A stretch of 64,000 nt of DNA from NCBI GenBank assembly GCA_039105265.1, contig JAPFFF010000001.1:1364001-1428000 (forward strand), in the 5' to 3' direction. This DNA is from Tritrichomonas musculus. Its lineage: Eukaryota; Parabasalia; Tritrichomonadida; Tritrichomonadidae. Below, piece after piece: positions 52,374-61,624 of this stretch (its first letter is position 1; the number at the start of each line of letters is the position of its first letter). The notes beneath the pieces are model-generated. The model saw nothing but the letters and a program-made list of their open reading frames with translations, was not told the origin of the DNA and ran no database searches. The position numbers and the translations under genes are program-made.

Positions 52374-53141
52374 TTAAAGGTTAGTTGGATCTTCAGTTGT
52401 TGGCTGAGTTCCACTGTTGTTATCAGCGACTTCATCTTCATTAAGGTCACTTGCGTAGTTACCTTGCTCTTTTCTTAAAACGACGACGACAATAATGGCA
52501 ACAACAACGACAGCGGCAACAGTAACACCGACGATCAATCCAACATTATTCTTCTTCTTTCCGCCTTGATCGTCTCCTTCGAGTTCGTGGTCATTTTCTG
52601 GGTCAGCTACGTGTCAGTCTGTTTGGATGTTCACGTCTGAATCAAATCCGGAAACCAAAGACTCTTTGTTATCGACGCAAATGTCGTCCTTGACGGCTAA
52701 AACGGCACCTTCATCCTTTTGAAGTTGGATGTATTTGGCGCCAGAAAGAATTTCTTCAGCCTTGTTAAATGAGAAGGAGTTTGAATTGAATTCAAGTTGA
52801 CCAGATTTCTTCAAATTGATGAACAATTGTTGTGTTTGTGTAACTGGTTCACTTCTGAATCTATTTCCTTCGATGACGACTGGTTTAACTTCATTTTCGT
52901 CGTCTTTGATCATCTTTCTATTCTTACTGAATGAAGAAACTTGTTCTTGATTTGATACGAAAGCATACAAAGAAGTTCCTTGTGCCTTGGTTGATTTGCA
53001 AGTATTGTTGATGAACAAGTTCTTCTTCATTTCTGAGTTCGCACATGGTGAATAATAGAAAGCACCGCCACTTGTAACAGCTTGATTGTTTTCAAATTCG
53101 CATCTCTCAAATGATGACTCACATGAAGGATTAGTTTTATT
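52374..53141 (-). pseudogene. Pmp-like membrane protein, C-terminal part, with in-frame TGA
   Basis: The frame enters without a Met at 53141 and reads FENNQAVTSGGAFYYSPC and NLFINNTC, the GGA(I/F) and FxxN type motifs of chlamydial Pmp-like proteins known in trichomonads. It continues to SDVNIQTD, hits TGA at 52614-52616, and stays open in the same frame: ENDHELEGDDQGGKKKNN, a strong transmembrane helix (NVGLIVGVTVAAVVVVAIIV), a basic stop-transfer and an acidic tail ending TEDPTNL. The N-terminal bulk of the beta-helix is absent. Base composition is richer in G and C than in neighbouring genes. It is a truncated gene whose stop separates ectodomain from anchor. Confidence 0.75.
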
Positions 53142-53216
53142 TCAGGATTTATAAAATAAACTATTTAAAAAGTTATTATCGTTTTTAGATTTTGATACTT
53201 AAAATACCACATAAAA

Positions 53217-54317
53217 ATGGACAAATATGTCCCAAAAACCATAATAATCGAAATAATTATTCCTTTTATATTAGTTGCTATTATTTTTTCTAATTTTACC
53301 AAAAATTTATTTCTATCACCAATCAGATTTTCTCAAAATAGTTTATTAGATATGAGACTTGCTTTTGTTTCTTGCTTTTTTCCAATTAAAAGTGGAAAGA
53401 TAAGGCATCCGATTAGTGAATATAAATTAAAAGCATCAAAAATATTTCAAAATTTTCCAAAATCGTTACTATTATATATTTTTACAACAAGTGAAGGAAA
53501 TAAAATTTTAGAAGAAGCAAAATACATCAATAACAGTAAGCAATCTGCATTTTATAATATAAAAATCATTACAAAATACCAATCAGTATTTGAAATTCCT
53601 GAAATTTTGAAGTACAAACGTGAATACGAAGAAATCAGTGAAATAATGAATCGTGAACCTTTATACAAACACAATAAAAGAAATATTAGTTTAGAGATAG
53701 GTTCAATATGGAATTCAAAACTCATCTTTTTGAGAGAAGTCATCAATCAATACAACATTTATGCCAAATTAATTTTTTGGATTGACATCGGTATATTTAA
53801 AAACGACGAATATTTTCATAAAAATCAATCACTTATATGGCCAAGTATTGAACGCATTGAAAAAATATTTTCTTTTCAAATTGACTTAAATTCATTGAAT
53901 ATTGAATACACTCAAAAAATGCTTTTTTGGGTATTTCCAAAAAAAATCCAATATAAAAATTCATTGGAAAAAATAAATTTAAGTGATTATGATGTTTTTA
54001 TTCATGCGGCATTTTTCGGTGGTCCACGTCAAGTTTTTTTGAACTTTTTGAATGAATATTGGAAAATTCATGACACTTTAATAAAACAAAAGCAATTTGT
54101 CCTAAGAGAAGAGTTTATCTTCGCTGCTTATGTAGTGTTGAATAAAGAAAAAGCATTCTTTATTAACATGGGAGGTTCTAAATGCTACATATTCCATTCT
54201 TCAATCGGTTTTATATCAAAATTTAATTTATGCAACTATAAAAATAAACTTTTATTGTATGCTAAAAAGGGTAAAATACTGTATCCTGTTTACTACTCTT
54301 TAGATAGTTGGTTATAA
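53217..54317 (+). CDS. HtrL/YibB-like protein with N-terminal membrane anchor
   Basis: A 366-residue protein. Residues about 8-26 are hydrophobic (TIIIEIIIPFILVAIIF), a likely type II signal anchor. The body follows the HtrL_YibB pattern, a family of putative glycosyltransferases: SLEIGSIWNSKLIFLREVI, AKLIFWIDIGIFKND with the acidic WxDxG motif, SLIWPSIERIEKIF, DVFIHAAFFGGPRQVFLNF, and LREEFIFAAYVVLNKEKAFF. The predicted site is the ER or Golgi lumen, with a role in glycan assembly. The Asp pair in WIDIG would be the metal or sugar-nucleotide site, which is inference from other glycosyltransferases. Origin by transfer from bacteria is possible. Confidence 0.75.
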   Translation: MDKYVPKTIIIEIIIPFILVAIIFSNFTKNLFLSPIRFSQNSLLDMRLAFVSCFFPIKSGKIRHPISEYKLKASKIFQNFPKSLLLYIFTTSEGNKILEEAKYINNSKQSAFYNIKIITKYQSVFEIPEILKYKREYEEISEIMNREPLYKHNKRNISLEIGSIWNSKLIFLREVINQYNIYAKLIFWIDIGIFKNDEYFHKNQSLIWPSIERIEKIFSFQIDLNSLNIEYTQKMLFWVFPKKIQYKNSLEKINLSDYDVFIHAAFFGGPRQVFLNFLNEYWKIHDTLIKQKQFVLREEFIFAAYVVLNKEKAFFINMGGSKCYIFHSSIGFISKFNLCNYKNKLLLYAKKGKILYPVYYSLDSWL

Positions 54318-54349
54318 TGTAATTAAATTTATGATTTATTATTTTTCAA

Positions 54350-55780
54350 GAATATATTTGCTTTAACTCTGGCCAAATTGGAAAAGGAAACGCATCTGTT
54401 ATTTACAAAATCTTGCAGATCTTGCCATCAATTCATTTGGCAAAAAACGGTTCAATCATTCAAAGAATCATCCCATATGTGAAATACAAATGTGATGGCC
54501 CATTGTTTCAAATGCAAACAGATGAAGCTTTCAATATTTCCTACAATCGATTGAAAACTAAGATGCAGTTAGCAAAGATGGCTGAGTTATATACGGCGAG
54601 ATATGCAGCAAAACAAGAAAAAATCTTGTGAATATTTAAAAAAACTGCGTAAACTAATGATGGGCAAAGGAGTAGATGAAGTTCTCATGGACTAAGATGA
54701 AGCAATTTTCTACAATAGAAGAAGATCAAAAAAAGATGAAAGTCATTTCAATGTTCCATTATGGACTCTTTTTAATCGAAGGAAATTGAATTGAAAAAAA
54801 ACGGGAAAAAAGCATTGAATATTCCATTCAAAAAGAACGTGATCAATATGTTGTTGATATAAAAAATATATGTGCACAATCTGTTTTCTGTGTGAGTTTT
54901 AGTAACTACTTCATATTTTAATAGTATCGATGACGTATTAGTGAAGCACTTGCATCATATATTCTATAGAATAATATTATAATGAAATCTGACTCCTCAT
55001 AATACATCGATCCTGTCATAAGCTTCAAAATTTCGCATTTATTCATTGTTTTTCAATATTGGAATCAGATTTATGCCTTTCAGCAATTGACTTTCTATTA
55101 TGATGGTTGTATCTATTCAAAATTTTTAATGCCTCTTTCTTTCAATTTTTTGATTTTATAAACCATCCAATTTCTAGCGTGATTCTCATATTTGTCTCAC
55201 TTTGGGATAGGCCAACAAAAATAGCCAGAAAGCTGATATGAAGGATTCTAAAGATAATCGCTTGTATGAAATAATTTGACTTAAATCATCCAAAGAATCA
55301 TAATCATTTTGAGAAAAATTCGATAAGTAAATAATAATCCAGATGTGAAACTGCTGCAAGTAATAATCTTTATGGGTTTTCAATTTCTGCATTTGAAATT
55401 CATGAAGGTTTTTTTTTTTTTTATAAATGAGACAAAATCTCAAATGAATCATGAAATAAAGAATCGTATCTGAAAAACTCCAAAAGAAACTTCCAAACGA
55501 TTGTAATGATACAGCAAGCATTGACCAAGAATTGGATGAGCTCAATAAGGATTCAGATATCAAAGAAACTCAAGATGAACTTTTTCGACTCACAAGTAGC
55601 ATTGAAGATTTCAAAATTGACTAAATAAATGAAGATAAAATCAATTATCATTGCAAAGCTTCCAATAACTCTAAAAACATCAAAGACAAAGTTAACCAAA
55701 ATCTTTCAGACACACAAGAAGATATGGTAGTAATTGAAACCAACTTTTTGGCATTAAAAACAAATTTTTTATTGAATTAA
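54350..55780 (+). pseudogene. Decayed lysine-rich/coiled-coil gene remnants
   Basis: Plus-strand pieces with coding character but frequent stops and frame changes: SGQIGKGNASVIYKI then IHLAKNGSIIQRIIPYVKYK up to AAKQEKIL (54350-54631), scattered Lys-rich pieces to about 54900, and TASIDQELDELNKDSDIKET followed by ELFRLTSSIEDFKID and NIKDKVNQNLSDTQEDMVVI (55500-55780). The last part would be a coiled coil. I do not recognise the family, and the pieces may come from one or two genes. Confidence 0.5.
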
Positions 55781-56051
55781 TTCATATTAATATTAAAAAA
55801 AAAAAATATTAGAAAATTTCCATAACGTAAGTGAGTAAGAATTATAAAAAAGTTTTTATATGATTAATACAAAGTAATTTAACCTGACTTTTTTTCTTTC
55901 AGCTCTTATAAAAAAGAATGATAAAAAAATCAAAAAAAGTTATATCAAAAAGTTATGTGTTAAAATTATAGAATTATTTGAGAGTATTATGATTTCAAGT
56001 CATCATTATATAATATAAATAATAATATATTTTCTGATAAATAAATAAAAA

Positions 56052-59000
56052 TTAGATTAATCCAAATGAATCGCATTCCTGTATTGCCAAAAGTAACTTA
56101 TTTTTTAATTCTTCTTCATTTGAGTATGAAGGGAGGTCCATTGTATTAAAGCAAGTGTGAGTTTGAGGAAGGCTATTCTCGTCACCTCCTGCAGCAATTT
56201 TCAAAGGGAACCCGGTAATCTCAACAAATTCCTTGAATCCATTTGCTGGGATTCTCTGAGAACCAGTCATAAAACTGAGTAATTTAGAAAGCTTTTCATT
56301 ATCCCAACTTCGAATTACATTAAAGAACATTTGAATGGCAGGATGATCTGCTGTGTATGGGTATTCGAAAACCGTATTTTCAATGAAGTCTTCCACATCA
56401 AAGTCTGTTACACCACAGACAAGCAAATCAAATTCCTTTGGTGTGAAGCAGCAGATTATATAATGAGGAATCAAACAGTTAAAACCTTCACAAAAAGCAT
56501 CAATTTGTTTTTCAATTTTTGTACGAAGAACATATTTGAAATTCAATTCAACAAATTCGGCCTTGTTTTCATTTGTCACTTTTATTTTACTTCCATTTTC
56601 TTTCAATGGAATTGTTTCATGAACGCCGAGTTTTTCAGAGTCAATTTCAAAATACATATCGAGTGAATCGACATCGTTATCCAAAAGCCAAGTCAAGCTA
56701 TTAAAAAGTTGTTCATCAACGTATTCCAGATCTTTCAATGCTAACTTTTGATGAAGAATTTGCTTGATGAATGATGTCGTTAAATGAGCATCAATACATT
56801 GACCTTCCATCAATGCACGTGCAACAAAAATTCCTGCATATCTAAAATGTTCAAGATATAAAGGTTGTATATTTGAAACGTCACTTGGTTGGTATGTCAT
56901 TTTGCTAGAACAATCAAATAAACCGTATTTTGTATTGAATATTTCTTTTGCTAACTTTGACATCCATTCACGTGTTGGACCTCCCATATCAACTGTTTTT
57001 CTATTGCGATCAAAAATGACATATAACTTTTTCTTTAGATCATTTTGATTTGCAAATCTCATCGATTCAAATGACGTTTCAAGGATACGCATTGAACTGA
57101 CATTTAAGACAGTTTCTCCATTCTGATCAATCATATCTTTTAGCTTTTTCCGTATCACCATTGATCGGTTTTTGAAGCTTATAAATTCTGGATATGAAAA
57201 GAGAAAGGAAAACTTGGCCAAATAATTTGAATCATTATTTACTAGCTTCAAAATTGGCTCCATATATTTTTCAAACAAGTTCCAAAATGACGGATCTCTT
57301 TTTTTGATATGAAGTGGAACTTCAGTCAATATTTCATTTGGTATATCAAAGTCATCAAAATCATCTCTTTTTGGTGCCAATTTAGTCATTATTATTCCTA
57401 TTGATTCAATAATTTTTTCATTATTTTGAACAAGGAACTTTTTCAAAAGACCTTTCAAAACTGAAAAAATTTTGTTTTTTCTTTTCTCAAGAATTATTGG
57501 AGAGAAATTAATCAATGTTACAATGATTGATTGCCTCTTTTTATTCTTAAGTTCATCATCAAATAGATTAAGAGTCAATGTGTCTATATAGCCAAGTTCA
57601 TGATTGGAAAACTTAGAACATAATGAAATACCAGCTGATAGAACTTTTTCATTGCCAATTAAAAATGTGAAGCCAATGACTTGTGTTGCCATAATTGGCA
57701 AATTTGTGAAGTTATCTAAAAGTTTACACAAACTCCACATAAGCATCGGATCACATCTCAATTCAGGGGATAAAACAATGTTTATTAAATTATTTCCACA
57801 TTTTTCAAAGAAATTTTCTTTGAAGCCATCAATTGAAGTCATTTTTGACAATATTTCAATCAAATCATACATTCCTTTTAGATATAAAGGAGATGCATAA
57901 CCAGTGCATTTTTGATAGACTTCAGTAAAAGTGTTTGAAATGATTGAAAGAAGAGAAAGTAAAGCAGAATTATTGAATGAATAAGCATAAAATAAATCGC
58001 TTAATGTAGAAACACACCTACTACTTATAGTTGGCAAAAACAATTCATCAATCAAATTTTTAATTAAAGAATCTTGACAATATAAAGACTTATAAAAGTC
58101 ACTCAATTTGAAATAATCCGGATCTATGTTATCATCATCAGAATTTTGCTTTTCATTTTTTAATATATTCAAACGTTGAATTACAACCGACAAATGCTTT
58201 CTCATTTGATTGTTAAGTTGAATATATACACCATATAAAATGTATTTATAAACCCAATTTTTTTGCTTTGTTACATATCTTGCCATTTTCATAATAATTG
58301 GCCTTTGAACTTCTGGAATATTTATTACATGATATTCTGATGTTTCTTTTCTCTCCAAATTAGATAAGAATGCCTCCAATGCGTTTTCATCAATATATTC
58401 AGGAGTTGACTTATCAAAAGGATAAGACAACCAAAATTCTCTTTCTTTTAAAACATTTCTTATGTATCCAGTCAATTGAGGAGTACTTACATCAATGAAC
58501 ATCTTTTGTTTATCAGTGTGTTGATAATTCATGTAAATGCTATTAAGAAGATAAGCAATTGGATGATTTAATTTCATCAATTCATCAGTTTGCGCATAAA
58601 TATACATGTTATAATGCAAACAGCATTGATAAGTGTCAGTTAAATATTTATAAATGTTATTTTTATAAAATGTAGCGAAATATCCTTCAGGAACTTTTCG
58701 TTTAAGAAGTTTGGAAATAGTGTTTAGGAAATTGTATTTGTTAATGTAGCCTTGCACAACACATTTGATTGCAATATTCTCATTTAACATGTTAAGAATG
58801 ACAAATGAAAAAAGGACTTGTGTATTTGATAATTTCTCAATATAAGTAAATATCCATTTGAAAAATACATCAATAACAGTGGCTGACTGAAGTGCAGATG
58901 TAAGGAAAATCAATGCTGAATATCCAGATTTAATTGCAGACATATGTTTTTCATCTTCTTTCTTTTCAAAAATAAATGAAAGATATTCTATTGCTGGATA

Positions 59001-60986
59001 AGCTAAAACGAAAACTTTTTTTGGATCTGAAGCAAAAATAGCTGGAAAAGAACTAGCAAGATTCATCAAACAATAATATGCTTGATAACAACAATTATTT
59101 ACTTCAAGTTCTTTATATAGAGTTGATAATATTGAATCAATTATTGGTAATTGTATATTTTCGTCAATAACAAATTTTATTTTAAAAATCAAAAGCTTTA
59201 TAACACCTGGCCAATAATCAAACATTTTGTTACAAACTTCAATCATAGAATGTTTATATTTGCCTAATAACTTCTCAAAAATTCGATAAAATGCAGGTAT
59301 TTGATAAGATGATTCTTCTTCATATTTTGTAAGTAATAATGCTAAATAATAACTAAGAAGAGAATCATTCTTTGTTAACATATCAAATAAAGTACTAAAT
59401 AAAATATCATGTTCTTCTGGCGCTGGATCATTCAAGATTATTTTGATTAACTCATTAACTGAAGATAGTTCATTGGAAGGAATTCCAAACAATTGAATTT
59501 TTATATTTAATGGCAACTGGTCGTTTGTTCTTAATGAATCAAGCTTGTTAGATAATCCAATTTTTTGCAAAAATTGACCAACAAGCAATACTTCTTTCCA
59601 TTTACCAAAAAATGCACATTGATACAAAAGATAATTGATATCATCAACTACCAACTTCAATTTTTCTTTTGTATAATTAGTGCACGAATTCAATAGAAAA
59701 TAAATGATTTGTATCACTTTTTGTGAATCGTCATTTTCTGTACTAAAAATAACACTTTGATCAAAGTATTTCAAATCAAATTTATTATTTGCAAATCTAT
59801 AATCTTTGTTGATTTCTTCAACATGTCTTATCATTTGTGTTATAATTAAGTTTTCTTGCTCTTTAAAGAAATCACAAATTGGTTGTCGAAAATTGAAATA
59901 TTTTACTTTATCAAACAAATCGAAAATACTATAAAACAAAGTAGTTTTATTTCCATGAAAAACGTCAAATTTAATTAATTTCAATAAATATATAAAGATC
60001 TCAAATATTGTCTCCATTGGAATTGAAAGTGTTGAATTGATATAAAAGTAATTTGAAACAATCAAATCAATTGACTCAATGAAAACTTTATTGTCACTAT
60101 TATTCACACATTTTGTTCCTTCAATAAATAATTCCAAAAGATTACTTGCTGAAAATTTCACTTTTTCTTGCATTTTATAATTCTTTATAATAACGATAAT
60201 AACCGCTAGAAACTGTAAAATTTTCTCCTTTTTCAATCCTTTAATTATCTTTTTGCTCGGACTTTTTATGTAAATCGCAGCACTCTCAATTAGAGTTATT
60301 GCTTCTTTACTAAATGGCTTAATATCACATTGACCTTGGCTTTTAATAAAGTCGTAAATGTCAAGATTTGATGCTTCAGTTTGAGTTGAAATTCGAATTA
60401 TTCCACTTTTTGAGACGTTGTCTAAAATTATGTCAAATTTTGGATATTTTGAAAGAATATGTTGTGTAAAAAGATATGGAAAAAAGTTTAGAAAAGTTTC
60501 TTCTGTTAATTTACATGATAATAAAAGATTGATGATCAATTCATTTTTGAATTGATTTGAAATTTTATGGTCAAATAAAAAAATTTCTGGTTTTTCATTT
60601 TTTTGAATCTGTTCAAAGATCGATGAAAGTGATTCTTCAACAAATGTTTCATACCCTGGAAGTGTAAGCTGTGATTCTGTACAAACTACATCAGAAAGAA
60701 TAAATGATGCGAGAATTAAATAATTTGAATTCGTTTTGATTTTTTGGAGAAAATTATCTAAAAAATTTGGTAGTAAATTTCGATTTTGCTTGAAACAAAA
60801 TAAAATTGTTGCAAAAATTTCATTGACTACATCAAATGGTAAATCTTTTTGAAGATATTTAATGGAATGGTCCAAAAAAGATTTGACTTGGTCCTCGTTA
60901 AGCGAATTCTTTAATTCAATACAAGTTTGGCGTAAATTATCAATTATATTTGTCCCTTCAAAAATTTGTGCTCCATATGTATCCAT
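56052..60986 (-). CDS. HECT-type E3 ubiquitin ligase
   Basis: A 1644-residue protein. The HECT domain occupies about 1300-1644: VIFDRNRKTVDMGGPTREW, the hydrophobic N-lobe YAGIFVARALMEGQ, IPHYIICCFTPKEFDLLVCG, FMTGSQRIPANGF, and the C-lobe LPQTHTCFNTMDLP with the thioester cysteine at 1612. It transfers ubiquitin from E2 to substrate through this cysteine. The 1300 residues before it are helical-repeat-like and have no domain I can name, resembling the solenoid N-termini of large HECT ligases (UPL/HUWE1-like). No WW, C2 or RCC1 domains are seen. Cytosolic or nuclear. Confidence 0.95.
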   Translation of the reverse strand: MDTYGAQIFEGTNIIDNLRQTCIELKNSLNEDQVKSFLDHSIKYLQKDLPFDVVNEIFATILFCFKQNRNLLPNFLDNFLQKIKTNSNYLILASFILSDVVCTESQLTLPGYETFVEESLSSIFEQIQKNEKPEIFLFDHKISNQFKNELIINLLLSCKLTEETFLNFFPYLFTQHILSKYPKFDIILDNVSKSGIIRISTQTEASNLDIYDFIKSQGQCDIKPFSKEAITLIESAAIYIKSPSKKIIKGLKKEKILQFLAVIIVIIKNYKMQEKVKFSASNLLELFIEGTKCVNNSDNKVFIESIDLIVSNYFYINSTLSIPMETIFEIFIYLLKLIKFDVFHGNKTTLFYSIFDLFDKVKYFNFRQPICDFFKEQENLIITQMIRHVEEINKDYRFANNKFDLKYFDQSVIFSTENDDSQKVIQIIYFLLNSCTNYTKEKLKLVVDDINYLLYQCAFFGKWKEVLLVGQFLQKIGLSNKLDSLRTNDQLPLNIKIQLFGIPSNELSSVNELIKIILNDPAPEEHDILFSTLFDMLTKNDSLLSYYLALLLTKYEEESSYQIPAFYRIFEKLLGKYKHSMIEVCNKMFDYWPGVIKLLIFKIKFVIDENIQLPIIDSILSTLYKELEVNNCCYQAYYCLMNLASSFPAIFASDPKKVFVLAYPAIEYLSFIFEKKEDEKHMSAIKSGYSALIFLTSALQSATVIDVFFKWIFTYIEKLSNTQVLFSFVILNMLNENIAIKCVVQGYINKYNFLNTISKLLKRKVPEGYFATFYKNNIYKYLTDTYQCCLHYNMYIYAQTDELMKLNHPIAYLLNSIYMNYQHTDKQKMFIDVSTPQLTGYIRNVLKEREFWLSYPFDKSTPEYIDENALEAFLSNLERKETSEYHVINIPEVQRPIIMKMARYVTKQKNWVYKYILYGVYIQLNNQMRKHLSVVIQRLNILKNEKQNSDDDNIDPDYFKLSDFYKSLYCQDSLIKNLIDELFLPTISSRCVSTLSDLFYAYSFNNSALLSLLSIISNTFTEVYQKCTGYASPLYLKGMYDLIEILSKMTSIDGFKENFFEKCGNNLINIVLSPELRCDPMLMWSLCKLLDNFTNLPIMATQVIGFTFLIGNEKVLSAGISLCSKFSNHELGYIDTLTLNLFDDELKNKKRQSIIVTLINFSPIILEKRKNKIFSVLKGLLKKFLVQNNEKIIESIGIIMTKLAPKRDDFDDFDIPNEILTEVPLHIKKRDPSFWNLFEKYMEPILKLVNNDSNYLAKFSFLFSYPEFISFKNRSMVIRKKLKDMIDQNGETVLNVSSMRILETSFESMRFANQNDLKKKLYVIFDRNRKTVDMGGPTREWMSKLAKEIFNTKYGLFDCSSKMTYQPSDVSNIQPLYLEHFRYAGIFVARALMEGQCIDAHLTTSFIKQILHQKLALKDLEYVDEQLFNSLTWLLDNDVDSLDMYFEIDSEKLGVHETIPLKENGSKIKVTNENKAEFVELNFKYVLRTKIEKQIDAFCEGFNCLIPHYIICCFTPKEFDLLVCGVTDFDVEDFIENTVFEYPYTADHPAIQMFFNVIRSWDNEKLSKLLSFMTGSQRIPANGFKEFVEITGFPLKIAAGGDENSLPQTHTCFNTMDLPSYSNEEELKNKLLLAIQECDSFGLI

Positions 60987-61624
60987 GAAATAGTATATTT
61001 GACCTTAATTATCAAATATTTGACCAATTTTGTATTGAAATTTTAAATGATCATAATTTAATGAGAAAGCTTTGATTCGCGCTGCAATGAGTGGCAATAA
61101 AAAAAATTATTGAATTACTATTAAGACAAGAATGTATTGATATCAGCCTGAAAAATATTTGAAATCATAAACATCTTTTATTGTATTGAAAAATTGAATG
61201 ATTTATGGAATTTTAAAATGATAATTCTACGATAATTCCAATGATAATGCAAAAGAAATGAGTTCTCAATGCATTGTTGACTTTCTATCTTAAGATCCAA
61301 ATATAATAAAACAGTAACAGGAACAGGAACAGGAAAATAGAATGAATGCATTCATACAATGAACATTGAAATATTAATTATATGGTAAATTACATAAACA
61401 TAATCATTTTTTCATGAATAACTATATGATTTATCAACAAAATCAGAAACAATAATCTTTCCATGAGTAAATTTTTGGTAATCAAATAATATTTTGGTGG
61501 AAAGTTCATCGGAAACTTTATTATATTTTACAAACAAAAATTTTTAAATATTAAATTATTTTATTAATAAAAAAATAAATTATGTAACAAATCACATTTG
61601 GTTGAATAATTTTTTTTTCTTTTT
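60987..61624. other. AT-rich intergenic region
   Basis: Contains GGAACAGGAACAGGAACAGG near 61320, a small 6-bp tandem repeat. No gene recognised. Confidence 0.4.

Noticed and set aside
55186-55563. 125-codon minus-strand frame
   Set aside because: Overlaps the decayed plus-strand coiled-coil remnants and has no recognisable features.
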